From the NCBI RefSeq assembly GCF_016654115.1, contig NZ_JAEQAZ010000027.1, positions 1-64,000 of the forward strand: DNA of 64,000 bases. Reading direction: 5' to 3'. Made by a program: the position numbers and the translations under genes. The notes beneath the pieces were generated by a model that saw only the letters and a list, made by a program, of their open reading frames with translations, did no database searches and was not told the origin of the DNA. Below, piece after piece: positions 1 through 8,196 of this stretch. Position 1 is the first letter of the stretch. Each line of letters starts with the position of its first letter. This DNA is from Streptomyces sp. MBT53 (GTDB lineage: Bacteria; Actinomycetota; Actinomycetes; Streptomycetales; Streptomycetaceae).

Positions 1-1184
1 GGCAAGGACCTCTCGGCCAGCGAGGCCGTCCTCGAACTCGTCGTCGCCGGCTACGGAGTCTCGTACGCCGTGCTGCTCGTCCTCGGCGGCCGGCTCGGCG
101 ACCTGTTCGGGCGCCGTCGGCTCTTCCTGGGCGGGATGGCCGCGTTCGGCGTGACCTCGCTGGCCTGCGGGCTCGCGCCGACCGCCTGGACGCTGGTCGC
201 CGCGCGGATCGCGCAGGGCGCGGCCTCCGCCGCGATGCTCCCGCAGGTGCTCGCGACCATCCAGGCCGCGACCCAGGGCCCGCGCCGCGCCAAGGCGATG
301 GGCCTGTACGGCGCGACGGCCGGCCTCGCCATGGTGGCCGGGCAGATCCTCGGCGGGGTCCTGGTCGCCGCCGACATCTGGGGCACCGGCTGGCGCGCGG
401 TGTTCCTAGTGAACGTGCCGGTGGTCGTCGTAGGACTGTTCCTGGCCGCCAAGGTCGTACCGGAGACGCGTTCGCAGCACCCGGAGCCGGTGGACGTGCC
501 CGGCACCTTCCTGCTGGCCGCGTCGCTGCTGGCGCTGCTGGTGCCGCTGACCGAGGGCCGGGCGGCGGGCTGGCCGCTGTGGACGTGGCTGTCGCTGGCC
601 GCGTTCCCGGGGATCGTGTCCGCGTTCTACGCGGTGGAGCGCCGGGCGGACCGGCAGGGCCGTACGCCGCTGGTGCCGCCGAGCCTGCTGGCGCTGACCT
701 CGCTGCGGCGCGGGCTGACGATCATCCTGCCGCTGTCGATCGGCTTCTCCGGGTTCATGTTCGTGATCGCGGTGGGGCTGCAGCGCGGCGCCGACCTGGG
801 CCCGGTCGCGGCCGGCCTGGCGCTGGCCCCGATGGCCGTGGCCTTCTTCCTCGTCTCGCTGGCCGGGCCGCGTCTGGTGACCCGGTACGGCACCCGGGTC
901 GTGGCGGTGGGGTCGGTCGTGCAGGGGGTGGGCGTGGGCCTGATCGTGCTGGCCGCGTGGCGCTCCTGGCCGGACCTGGGCTTTGTCGAGCTGCTGCCGG
1001 CGTGATGGTGACCACCCAGCAGTCGGCGCTGGCGCTGGGCGTGGCCACCCTCGGCACGCTGTTCCTGTCGCTGATCCCGGGCATGGGCATGCGGGACGCG
1101 CTGGTGACCACGCTGCTGGTGCAGCTGGCGGGTGTGGTGCTGACCGGGCTGCTCAGCCTGCGGCTGCCGCGCACGATCGGCTGA
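1..1184 (+). pseudogene. DHA2-type MFS drug exporter, 5'-truncated by the window and internally disrupted
   Basis: The reading frame is open from base 1 and continues from upstream. It carries a classic MFS motif A (GGRLGDLFGRRR, about bases 82-117), a motif C-like stretch (GATAGLAMVAGQILGG) and many membrane segments, as in EmrB/QacA-type 14-TM proton antiporters. The frame stops at TGA 1003-1005, right after ELLPA. The expected C-terminal part (GVMVTTQQSALALGVATLGTL) continues in another frame from about 1002 to 1184. The roughly 35-40 residues that relatives normally have between these segments are absent. The junction therefore looks like a deletion with a frameshift, possibly through a CCGGCG microhomology. 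What remains would lack the last transmembrane helices, so I call it a pseudogene. An assembly error is the alternative. Confidence 0.75.
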
Positions 1185-1306
1185 CCGCGGGACGAACAGT
1201 GGGATGACATGTTCACAGCTTGGACAACTCGCCGTGAATTGTGCCCCGTTGATGTTGGTCTTGCTGCACACTCCTTGCCGGAGACTCCTGAGCGGAGGCG
1301 AGGCGC

Positions 1307-1513
1307 ATGTTGCAGATCAACACGAGCAAGGTGAGCCGCTGGGACCAGCACGGGCGGGAACATGTCGTCCGCGTGCAGCGCAAGGGCGCGCAGCGCATGA
1401 TCGTGTGCGACACCTGCGGCTGGAAGAAGAGCGCGCAGTTCCTGCCGTGGCTGAAGGCGGAGGAGCATCTGGCGGAGGAGCACCAGGCGACGGTGGATCC
1501 GTCCGGCGGCTGA
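1307..1513 (+). CDS. small conserved CxxC protein of unknown function
   Basis: This 68-residue hydrophilic protein starts at ATG 1307, with GGAGG-like purine stretches (GCGGAGGCGAGG) just upstream. It holds one CDTC motif at about residues 34-37, too few ligands for a complete zinc ribbon unless it dimerises, followed by a basic GWKK segment and an acidic, Glu- and His-rich C-terminus (EEHLAEEH). It has no signal peptide and no membrane segment. I recognise no named family, though small proteins of this type are common in Streptomyces. It lies alone between a broken exporter and a serine hydrolase. Confidence 0.6.
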   Translation: MLQINTSKVSRWDQHGREHVVRVQRKGAQRMIVCDTCGWKKSAQFLPWLKAEEHLAEEHQATVDPSGG

Positions 1514-1540
1514 GCGGGCAGCGATGAGTTCGCGGGGCGG

Positions 1541-1621
1541 GGGGAGTCGTATCCGGCGTGTGCGGCACGACCGTATGCGAGATGACCGTATGCGAGATGA
1601 CCGTATGCGATACGACTCCCC
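1541..1621. repeat. 13-bp perfect inverted repeat enclosing a 15-bp tandem repeat
   Basis: GGGGAGTCGTATC at 1541-1553 is exactly complementary to GATACGACTCCCC at 1609-1621. Between and overlapping the arms lie three tandem 15-bp units beginning GACCGTATGCGA, at 1569-1583, 1584-1598 and 1599-1613. The first two are identical and the third diverges at its end, where it merges into the right arm. The element ends 18 bases before the ATG of the serine hydrolase, so it could be an operator or a 5'-UTR hairpin. No function is shown by the sequence. Confidence 0.8.
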
Positions 1622-1639
1622 GGACCGGAAGGCCGACCG

Positions 1640-2767
1640 ATGAACTCTCTCCACGACACCCTGCGGCGATCCGTCGACGACGGCACCGTGCCGGGGGCGG
1701 TGGGCCTGGTGGCCCGTGGCGACGACGTCGAGGTGGTGGCCGTCGGCTCCGCCGACGTCGAGGGCACCGCGCCGATGGCCCGCGACTCGATCTTCCGGAT
1801 CGCGTCGATCACCAAGCCGATCACGGCGGCGGCGCTGCTGACGCTGGTGGACGAGGGCCGGATCGGGCTCGACGACCCGGTGGCCGAGTGGCTGCCGGAG
1901 CTGGCGAAGCCGATGGTGGTCCGCACACCCACGAGCCCCGTCGACGACGTCGTGGCGGCCGAACGCCCGGTCACCGTCGAGGACTTGCTCAGCTTCCGCA
2001 CCGGCTGGGGACTCCCCTCCGACTTCGGACTGCCCGCCGCGCAGTCCCTGTTCGCGATCCAGGACCACAGCCGCCCCTTCGGCGACTGGCCGGACCCGGA
2101 CACCTGGCTCGGCCAACTCGCCCAGGTGCCGATGCTGCACCAGCCGGGCGAGGCCTGGCTCTACGGCACCTCGTCCGCCCTCCAGGGCATCCTGGCCGCC
2201 CGGGTGTCGGGCCGCGCTTTCCCCGACCTCCTGGCGGAGCGGTTCTTCGAACCGCTGGGCATGAGGGACACCGGCTTCGAGGTACCGGCCTCGAAACGCG
2301 ACCGCTTCACCTCGTCCTACGCCCCGGCCGAGGACGGCACCCTGCGCCTCACGGACACCCCGGACGGCGACTACAGCCGCGTCCCGCGCTTCCCCTCGGG
2401 CGGCGGGGCCCTGGTCTCCACGGCCGACGACTGGCTGGCGTTCGCCCGCATGCTGCTGGCCGGCGGGCAGGGACTCCTCTCCCCCACTTCAGTGAGCCGC
2501 ATGACCACGAACCACCTCACGGCCGCCCAGCGCGAGGCCGCGACCCTCTTCCTGGAGGGCCAGGGCTGGGGCTACGGCGGCCAGGTCGACGTAGACGCGA
2601 TCGACCCGTGGAACGTCCCCGGCCGCTACGGCTGGATCGGCGGCACCGGCACCACGGCCCACATCGTCCCGCCGACGGACACGGTCACGATCCTGCTGAC
2701 CCAGGTGGCGATGACGGGCCCGACACCGATGCGGCTGATGCGGGAGTTCTGGGAGTGCACGGCCTGA
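1640..2767 (+). CDS. serine hydrolase, class C beta-lactamase / penicillin-binding-protein fold
   Basis: The 375-residue protein has the SxxK motif SITK at residues 56-59 (nucleophile Ser56, general base Lys59) inside FRIASITKPITAAALL, the hallmark of class C beta-lactamase/EstB-like enzymes. The later conserved Tyr is probably in AWLYGTSSALQG, and the KTG-type strand is replaced by GGTGT near the C-terminus. This variant is typical of esterase or D-aminopeptidase-like members rather than true AmpC enzymes. No signal peptide is visible, so it is probably cytoplasmic. The start at 1640 is supported by GGAAGG seven bases upstream. The substrate cannot be read from the sequence. It lies just downstream of an inverted/tandem repeat that may control it. 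Confidence 0.85.
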   Translation: MNSLHDTLRRSVDDGTVPGAVGLVARGDDVEVVAVGSADVEGTAPMARDSIFRIASITKPITAAALLTLVDEGRIGLDDPVAEWLPELAKPMVVRTPTSPVDDVVAAERPVTVEDLLSFRTGWGLPSDFGLPAAQSLFAIQDHSRPFGDWPDPDTWLGQLAQVPMLHQPGEAWLYGTSSALQGILAARVSGRAFPDLLAERFFEPLGMRDTGFEVPASKRDRFTSSYAPAEDGTLRLTDTPDGDYSRVPRFPSGGGALVSTADDWLAFARMLLAGGQGLLSPTSVSRMTTNHLTAAQREAATLFLEGQGWGYGGQVDVDAIDPWNVPGRYGWIGGTGTTAHIVPPTDTVTILLTQVAMTGPTPMRLMREFWECTA

Positions 2768-2773
2768 AGGCCG

Positions 2774-3358
2774 TCAGCCGCGCAACCCGCGCAGCAGCAG
2801 TTCCACCATCGCCTCGAACTCCGCCTCCACGCCCGGCTTCAGCCACTCCCGCGCGTAGGACGGGTCGTGGAAGCGGCCCGTGGCCTGGAAGACGGTGCGG
2901 GCGGCGACGGCCGGGTCGGAGACCGTGAAGACTCCGGCGTCGACGCCCGCCCGGACGATCTCGGTGAGCTGGCCGGTCAGCTCGTCGATGTGCGCGCCGA
3001 CGACGTCGACCGCGTCCTCCGCGAGCACCGAGTACGTGGCGAACAGCTCGGGATCGCCGCCCGCCTTCTGCCGCTTGGCCTCGAACAGCCCCGCGAGCCA
3101 GGCCCGCAGCCGGTCCTCCGGGCCGCGGTCCTCCGCCACGAAACCCGCCAGCGTCGACGCCGTACGGTCCAGCCAGCGCTTGGTGACCGCCTCGCGCAGC
3201 GCCGCCTTCGTCCCGAAGTGCCGGTAGACGGTGCCGTGGCTGACGCCGAGCGCGCGGGCCACGTCCACCACGGTCGCCTTCGCGGGGCCGTGGCGGCGCA
3301 GCACCTCCTCGGTCACTTCGAGGATGCGCTCGGCGGTCAGGGTCTCGCTCGCTGCCAT
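2774..3358 (-). CDS. TetR-family transcriptional regulator
   Basis: The 194-residue protein has an N-terminal TetR helix-turn-helix: AERILEVTEEVLRRHG, then VVDVARALGVSHGTVYRHFGTK at about residues 29-50. A helical ligand-binding domain follows. It lies 32 bases downstream of the aldo-keto reductase on the same strand, so the two are probably one transcript. The AT-rich 22-bp inverted repeat upstream of the reductase (4443-4464) is the natural candidate operator, which would give autoregulated control. Convergent with the upstream serine hydrolase, it ends six bases from that stop codon. Confidence 0.9.
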   Translation of the reverse strand: MAASETLTAERILEVTEEVLRRHGPAKATVVDVARALGVSHGTVYRHFGTKAALREAVTKRWLDRTASTLAGFVAEDRGPEDRLRAWLAGLFEAKRQKAGGDPELFATYSVLAEDAVDVVGAHIDELTGQLTEIVRAGVDAGVFTVSDPAVAARTVFQATGRFHDPSYAREWLKPGVEAEFEAMVELLLRGLRG

Positions 3359-3390
3359 GGGGAAGACCGTACCCGCAGGCCGGATGCGGA

Positions 3391-4419
3391 TCAGTGCTCG
3401 CTGTCGAGGTGCGCCATCGCCGCGGCCGGGTAGCGCTCGCCGAGCGCCGAGTCCGCCGGTACGGCCGCCTCGATCGCGGCCAGGTCGGCCGCGTCCAGTA
3501 CGACGTCCAGCGCGCCCAGCGACTCGGTCAGGCGCTCCGGGGTCCGCGCGCCGATCAGCGGCACGATGTCCTCGCCCCGGGACAGCACCCAGGCCGTGGC
3601 GAGCTGCGCGACGGTGACGCCCTTCTGTTCGGCGAGCTTCCGCAGCTGCTCGACCAGGCCGAGGTTGTGCTGGAGGTTGTCGCCCTGGAAGCGCGGCGAG
3701 TACGTCCGGTAGTCGCTCGCGCCGAGCTGCCGGTCGGCGGCGAAGTGCCCGGAGATCAGACCGCGGGACAGCACGCCGTACGCGGTGACGGAGATGCCCA
3801 GTTCACGGGTGGCCGGCAGAATGCGGTCCTCGATGCCCCGGGTGATCAGCGAGTACTCCAGCTGCACGTCCGCGATGGGCGCTACGGCGGCGGCCCGGCG
3901 GATCGTGTCGGCGCCCGCCTCGCTGAGGCCGATGTGCCGGACGTAGCCCTGCTCGACCAGTTCGGCGATCGCGCCGACCGTCTCCTCGATCGGTACGTCG
4001 GGGTCGACCCGGGCGATCCGGTACACGTCGATGTGGTCGACGCCGAGGCGCTGGAGGGAGTAGGCGGCGAAGTTCTTCACGGCGGCGGGCCGGCCGTCGT
4101 ACCCGTTCCAGGCACCGTCCGCACCGCGCAGCGCCCCGAACTTCACGCTGGTGAGCGCCTGTTCGCGGCGGGCGGCGGGGGCGGCGCGCAGGGCCTCGCC
4201 GATCAGCATCTCGTTGTGGCCCATGGTGTAGAAGTCGCCGGTGTCGAGCAGGGTGACGCCCGCTTCGAGGGCGGCGTGGATGGTCGCGATGGCCTCGGTC
4301 CGGTCGGCCTCGGCGTAGGCGGAGGACATGGCCATGCAGCCGAGGCCGAGGGCGGAGACCCGGGGGCCGGTGGTGCCGAGCGAGCGTGTGGGGATCGGGG
4401 GGGTCGTGGGGATCGTCAT
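3391..4419 (-). CDS. aldo/keto reductase with an atypical catalytic tetrad
   Basis: This 342-residue NADPH-dependent oxidoreductase of the AKR superfamily (TIM barrel) starts at ATG 4419, with AAGGTGG seven bases upstream; an in-frame codon at 4455 has no such site. Visible AKR residues are Asp59 and Tyr64 in LLDTGDFYTMG and Lys93 in SVKFG. The usual catalytic His (YQHRVDP in relatives) is replaced by YRIARVDP, with Ala136 at the His position. I have seen this RxAR-type subgroup in actinobacterial and proteobacterial genomes, so it is probably a real subfamily rather than damage. Leader gene of a probable two-gene transcript with the TetR gene. Confidence 0.88.
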   Translation of the reverse strand: MTIPTTPPIPTRSLGTTGPRVSALGLGCMAMSSAYAEADRTEAIATIHAALEAGVTLLDTGDFYTMGHNEMLIGEALRAAPAARREQALTSVKFGALRGADGAWNGYDGRPAAVKNFAAYSLQRLGVDHIDVYRIARVDPDVPIEETVGAIAELVEQGYVRHIGLSEAGADTIRRAAAVAPIADVQLEYSLITRGIEDRILPATRELGISVTAYGVLSRGLISGHFAADRQLGASDYRTYSPRFQGDNLQHNLGLVEQLRKLAEQKGVTVAQLATAWVLSRGEDIVPLIGARTPERLTESLGALDVVLDAADLAAIEAAVPADSALGERYPAAAMAHLDSEH

Positions 4420-4442
4420 GCGGACCACCTTGGCATGACAAC

Positions 4443-4464
4443 TGACAGATTTCAATATCTGTCA
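4443..4464. promoter_or_regulatory. candidate TetR operator
   Basis: TGACAGAT and ATCTGTCA form a perfect 8-bp inverted repeat around a 6-bp AT-rich centre, 24 bases upstream of the reductase start. The size and symmetry fit a TetR-family dimer site. The assignment to the TetR gene at 2774-3358 is inferred from neighbourhood. Confidence 0.6.
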
Positions 4465-4492
4465 TTCCAACTCTCACTTTTACTGCCGCCGG

Positions 4493-4529
4493 AGTGGTCC
4501 ATACCTCTTGACGAAAGGTCTGGACCACG
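4493..4529 (+). promoter_or_regulatory. two DasR-like (dre) sites flanking the chitinase -35 region
   Basis: AGTGGTCCATACCTCT (4493-4508) matches the DasR consensus AGTGGTCTAGACCACT at 13 of 16 positions. AAAGGTCTGGACCACG (4514-4529) matches at 12 of 16. A TTGACG hexamer (4508-4513), a good -35 box, sits between and slightly overlapping them. Streptomyces chitinase promoters characteristically carry such paired TGGTC-type repeats, where the N-acetylglucosamine-responsive regulator DasR acts. Confidence 0.65.
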
Positions 4530-4594
4530 CGCACTCTCATGCCAGCACTGTCATGCCTACGACACCTCACCGCACCCCCACCGGGAGGCCCCGT

Positions 4595-5641
4595 ATGCTC
4601 CGCCGCCTGCTCACCGCCGCCCTGACCGCGGCCGCCCTCGTCGTCCCCCTCGGGATCGCCACCGCACCCACCGCCTCCGCGGCCGACACCTGCGCCGTCA
4701 AGTCCCGCCCGGCCGGCAAGGTTCTCCAGGGCTACTGGGAGAACTGGGACGGCTCGTCCAACGGCGTCCACCCGCCCTTCGGCTGGACCCCGATCACCAA
4801 CTCCGCGATCGCCACGCACGGTTACAACGTGATCAACGCGGCCTTCCCGGTGATCCGTTCCGACGGAACGGCTCTCTGGGAGGACGGCATGGACGCCGGG
4901 GTGAAGGTGGCCACGCCCGCCGAGATGTGCGCGGCGAAGGCGTCGGGCCAGACGATCCTGATGTCGATCGGCGGCGCGGCCGCGGGCATCGACCTCAGCT
5001 CGACCACCGTGGCGAACAAGTTCGTCTCGACGATCGTCCCGATCCTGAAGAAGTACAACTTCGACGGCATAGACATCGACATCGAGACCGGCCTGGTCGG
5101 CAGTGGAAACATCGGCCAACTCTCGACATCCCAGGCCAACTTGATCCGCATCATCGACGGCATCCTCGCCCAGATGCCGTCCAACTTCGGCCTGACGATG
5201 GCCCCGGAGACCGCGTACGTCACCGGCGGCAGCATCACGTACGGCTCGATCTGGGGCGCGTACCTGCCGATCGTCAAGAAGTACGCGGACAACGGCCGCC
5301 TGTGGTGGCTCAACATGCAGTACTACAACGGCAGCCTGTACGGCTGCTCCGGCGACTCGTACTCGGCCGGCACGGTCGCGGGCTTCACCGCCCAGACCGA
5401 CTGCCTCAACAAGGGCCTCGTCGTGCAGGGTACGACGATCAAGGTCCCGTACGACAAGCAAGTACCTGGCCTGCCCGCCCAGTCGGGCGCCGGCGGCGGC
5501 TACATGACCCCGTCCCTGGTCTCCCAGGCCTGGCGGCACTACGGCACGTATCTCAAGGGCCTGATGACCTGGTCGCTGAACTGGGACGGCTCGAAGAACT
5601 GGACGTTCGGCGACAACGTGAAGGCGCTGCAAGGGCGTTGA
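4595..5641 (+). CDS. secreted GH18 chitinase
   Basis: The 348-residue protein starts at ATG 4595, with GGGAGG at 4583-4588. In-frame starts further upstream would add a non-signal leader. A Sec signal peptide (MLRRLL, hydrophobic core, cleavage near TASA/AD, residues 29-30) is followed directly by a GH18 catalytic domain with no substrate-binding module. The catalytic signature is FDGIDIDIETG, with Asp157, Asp160, Asp162 and the proton donor Glu164; MSIGG is the second conserved GH18 strand. It would hydrolyse chitin outside the cell by substrate-assisted catalysis. Two DasR-like sites lie upstream and a strong bidirectional terminator lies 11 bases downstream. Confidence 0.93.
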   Translation: MLRRLLTAALTAAALVVPLGIATAPTASAADTCAVKSRPAGKVLQGYWENWDGSSNGVHPPFGWTPITNSAIATHGYNVINAAFPVIRSDGTALWEDGMDAGVKVATPAEMCAAKASGQTILMSIGGAAAGIDLSSTTVANKFVSTIVPILKKYNFDGIDIDIETGLVGSGNIGQLSTSQANLIRIIDGILAQMPSNFGLTMAPETAYVTGGSITYGSIWGAYLPIVKKYADNGRLWWLNMQYYNGSLYGCSGDSYSAGTVAGFTAQTDCLNKGLVVQGTTIKVPYDKQVPGLPAQSGAGGGYMTPSLVSQAWRHYGTYLKGLMTWSLNWDGSKNWTFGDNVKALQGR

Positions 5642-5651
5642 GACCCCCATG

Positions 5652-5691
5652 CGAAAGGCCGGACGAGCCACTCGGCTCGTCCGGCCTTTCG
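5652..5691. terminator. bidirectional intrinsic terminator
   Basis: An 18-bp perfect stem with a 4-base loop (arms 5652-5669 and 5674-5691, core AAAGGCCGGACGAGCC) sits between the convergent chitinase and glyS genes. It is followed by GTTT on the plus side. It serves both genes. Confidence 0.9.
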
Positions 5692-5708
5692 TTTGAACGG
5701 AGTTGAGG

Positions 5709-7091
5709 CTAGGCGCCGATCAGGCGACCCGCGAGGTAGCCCTCGATCTGGTCCAGCGACACGCGCTCCTGCTTCATGGAGTCGCGCTCGCGGACCGTCA
5801 CCGCGTTGTCCTCAAGGGTGTCGAAGTCGACCGTCACGCAGTACGGCGTGCCGATCTCGTCCTGGCGGCGGTAGCGGCGGCCGATGGCGCCGGCGTCGTC
5901 GAACTCGATGTTCCAGTTCTGCCGCAGCGCCTGGGCGAGGCCCTTGGCCTTCGGGGACAGCTCGGGGTTGCGGGACAGCGGGAGCACCGCGACCTTCACC
6001 GGGGCCAGGCGGTGGTCGAGGCGCAGCACCGTGCGCTTCTCCAACTTGCCCTTGGCGTTGGGGGCTTCGTCCTCGACGTAGGCGTCGAGCAGGAACGCCA
6101 GCATCGCGCGGCCGACACCGGCGGCGGGCTCGATGACGTAGGGCGTCCAGCGCTCCTGGGCCTCCTGGTCGTAGTAGACGAGGTCCTGGCCGGAGGCCTT
6201 GGAGTGCGCGGTGAGGTCGTAGTCGGTGCGGTTGGCGACGCCCTCCAACTCACCCCACTCGTTGCCGCCGAACTGGAAGCGGTACTCGATGTCGGCGGTG
6301 CGCTTGGAGTAGTGGGAGAGCTTCTCCTTGGGGTGGTCGTACCACCGCATGTTCTCCTCGCGCATGCCCAGGCCGGTGTACCAGTTCCAGCGCTGCTCCA
6401 TCCAGTACTCCTGCCACTTCTCGTCCTCGCCCGGCTTGACGAAGAACTCCATCTCCATCTGCTCGAACTCGCGGGTGCGGAAGATGAAGTTGCCGGGCGT
6501 GATCTCGTTGCGGAAGGACTTGCCCATCTGCGCGATGCCGAACGGCGGCTTCTTGCGCGAAGCGACGTGCACCTGGGCGAAGTTGGTGAAGATGCCCTGG
6601 GCGGTCTCGGGGCGCAGGTAGGCGATGGAGCCGGTGTCCTGCGTCGGGCCCAGGTGGGTGGAGAGCAGGCCCGAGAACTCCTTGGGCTCGGTGAACTGGC
6701 CCTTGTTGCCGCAGTTGGGGCAGTTGATGTCGGCAAGGCCGTTCTGGGGGGCGCGGCCGTGCTTGGCCTCGTACGCCTCCTCCAGGTGGTCCGCGCGGAA
6801 CCGCTTGTGACAGGAGGTGCACTCGGTCAGCGGGTCCGAGAAGGTGGCGACATGGCCGGAGGCGACCCACACCTCGGGGGCCAGGATCACGGACGAGTCG
6901 ATACCGACCACGTCCTCGCGCGACGTCACCATGTAGCGCCACCACTGGCGCTTCAGGTTCTCCTTGAGCTCGACACCCAGGGGTCCGTAGTCCCAGGCGG
7001 CCTTCTGGCCACCGTAGATCTCACTACTGGGGAATACGAAGCCACGGCGCTTGCTCAGGCTGACGATGGTGTCGATCTTGTCGGCGGCCAC
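5709..7091 (-). CDS. glyS: glycyl-tRNA synthetase, alpha2 type
   Basis: This 460-residue class II aminoacyl-tRNA synthetase charges tRNA-Gly. Motif 2 is in [19 protein letters not shown], motif 3 in [15 protein letters not shown], and the glycine-specific stretch [18 protein letters not shown] is present. An inserted zinc-binding pair (CTSCHKRF ... CPNC) lies in the N-terminal half, and a C-terminal anticodon-binding domain completes the usual length for actinobacteria. I chose GTG 7091 ([18 protein letters not shown]) because homologues begin at this point and GAAGAG precedes it; longer forms to 7202 add unrelated residues. Divergent from znuA. Confidence 0.96.
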   Translation of the reverse strand: MAADKIDTIVSLSKRRGFVFPSSEIYGGQKAAWDYGPLGVELKENLKRQWWRYMVTSREDVVGIDSSVILAPEVWVASGHVATFSDPLTECTSCHKRFRADHLEEAYEAKHGRAPQNGLADINCPNCGNKGQFTEPKEFSGLLSTHLGPTQDTGSIAYLRPETAQGIFTNFAQVHVASRKKPPFGIAQMGKSFRNEITPGNFIFRTREFEQMEMEFFVKPGEDEKWQEYWMEQRWNWYTGLGMREENMRWYDHPKEKLSHYSKRTADIEYRFQFGGNEWGELEGVANRTDYDLTAHSKASGQDLVYYDQEAQERWTPYVIEPAAGVGRAMLAFLLDAYVEDEAPNAKGKLEKRTVLRLDHRLAPVKVAVLPLSRNPELSPKAKGLAQALRQNWNIEFDDAGAIGRRYRRQDEIGTPYCVTVDFDTLEDNAVTVRERDSMKQERVSLDQIEGYLAGRLIGA

Positions 7092-7185
7092 GATGCTCTC
7101 TTCATGACGAATGGACGGCGGCGAATGACTTAGGTTACCGGCGCCTCCTACCTCCGTATCAAATCGGTTCCGTACTCGAACCTTG

Positions 7186-7223
7186 TTGACAACGGTTTCC
7201 ATCTCAGTTGAAAATGACTGTCA
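7186..7223 (+). promoter_or_regulatory. znuA promoter with overlapping Zur box; leaderless start
   Basis: TTGACA (7186-7191) and GAAAAT (7210-7215) are spaced 18 bp. TGAAAATGACTGTCA (7209-7223) matches the actinobacterial Zur box TGAAAATGATTTTCA at 13 of 15 positions and covers the -10 element. A transcript would start at about 7222, at the ATG 7223, so znuA mRNA is probably leaderless and repressed by Zur when zinc is plentiful. Confidence 0.7.
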
Positions 7224-8179
7224 TGAACGTACGACGACGCCACATATCCGGGATCGCGATAGCCGCGGCCACCGCCCTCGGCCTCGGGACCCTCTCGGCC
7301 TGCTCCGACAGCGCGGCGGCAGCCCAGACCGACAAGTTCGACGTCGTCGCGTCGTTCTACCCGATGCAGTACCTCGCCGAGCAGATCGGCGGGAGCCACG
7401 TCCACGTCACCAGCCTCACCAAGCCCGGCCAGGAGCCGCACGACCTGGAGATCAGCGCGCAGCAGACCGCCGCGCTGGGCGAGTCCGACGCCGTGCTCTA
7501 CCTCAAGAACCTCCAGCCCGCCGTCGACGACGCGGTGAGCCAGTCCGGGCCCAGGACGAAGATCGACGCCGCCTCCCTGACCACGCTGGAGAAGCACGGC
7601 AACGAGGTCGGCGGCCACGCGGCCTCCCACGACACCTCGAAGAACGAGGAACTGGCCGGCCTCGACCCGCACATCTGGCTCGACCCGGTGCGCTACGCCC
7701 AGGTCGCCGCGGGCGTCGGCAAGGCCTTCGAGAAGGCCGACCCCGACAACGCGGCCGACTACAAGGCCAACACCGCGGCCCTGGTCGAGAAGCTGAACGC
7801 GCTCAACACGGAGTTCAAGGCCGGGCTGGCGAACACGAAGACCAAGGTGTTCATCACCACCCACGCCGCCTTCGGCTACCTCGCCGAGCGCTACGGCCTC
7901 ACCGAGGAGGCCATCAACGGCCTCGACCCCGAGTCGGAGCCCAGTGCCGAGCGGGTCAAGGACCTTGAGAAGATGGCCAAGGCCGACGGCGTCACCACCG
8001 TGTTCTACGAGACGCTCGTCAGCGACAAGACCGCGAAGACCGTCGCCGCCGACGCGCATCTGAAGACCGACGTCCTCGACCCCATCGAGGGCATCACGAA
8101 GAAGTCCCGCGGCACGGACTACTTCTCGGTCCAGCGGGCCAACCTCAAGGCGCTGCAGACCGCGCTGGGAACCAAGTGA
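7223..8179 (+). CDS. znuA: zinc ABC transporter substrate-binding lipoprotein
   Basis: The 318-residue exported protein has an N-terminal signal with lipobox LSAC (Cys27), so it is anchored on the outer face of the membrane. It belongs to the cluster A-I metal-binding family. Candidate zinc ligands are the His residues of EPHDLEIS, LDPHIWLDP and THAAFGYLAERYG, and a short His-rich loop (HGNEVGGHAASH) is typical of zinc rather than manganese binders. I chose ATG 7223 because the promoter implies a leaderless transcript there; codons at 7208 and 7214 lie inside the -10/Zur region. First gene of znuA-znuC-znuB-zur. Confidence 0.93.
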   Translation: MNVRRRHISGIAIAAATALGLGTLSACSDSAAAAQTDKFDVVASFYPMQYLAEQIGGSHVHVTSLTKPGQEPHDLEISAQQTAALGESDAVLYLKNLQPAVDDAVSQSGPRTKIDAASLTTLEKHGNEVGGHAASHDTSKNEELAGLDPHIWLDPVRYAQVAAGVGKAFEKADPDNAADYKANTAALVEKLNALNTEFKAGLANTKTKVFITTHAAFGYLAERYGLTEEAINGLDPESEPSAERVKDLEKMAKADGVTTVFYETLVSDKTAKTVAADAHLKTDVLDPIEGITKKSRGTDYFSVQRANLKALQTALGTK

Positions 8180-8196
8180 CCGTTACGGAGGACGTC

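Noticed and set aside
3394..5706. 770-codon plus-strand frame across the reductase and chitinase genes
   Set aside because: It is antisense to the reductase and out of frame with the chitinase. Its composition is Arg/Gly/Pro-rich and without domain motifs, as expected for frames forced open by high GC.
5703..7133. 476-codon frame antisense to glyS
   Set aside because: Its Leu/Val/Gly/Ala-rich composition mirrors the GlyRS coding strand, and no family motif is present; glyS on the other strand has all its motifs.
7092..7207. T-box or riboswitch in the glyS leader
   Set aside because: The gap is only 116 bases, part of it the divergent znuA promoter, and no T-box core sequence or terminator pairing was seen.
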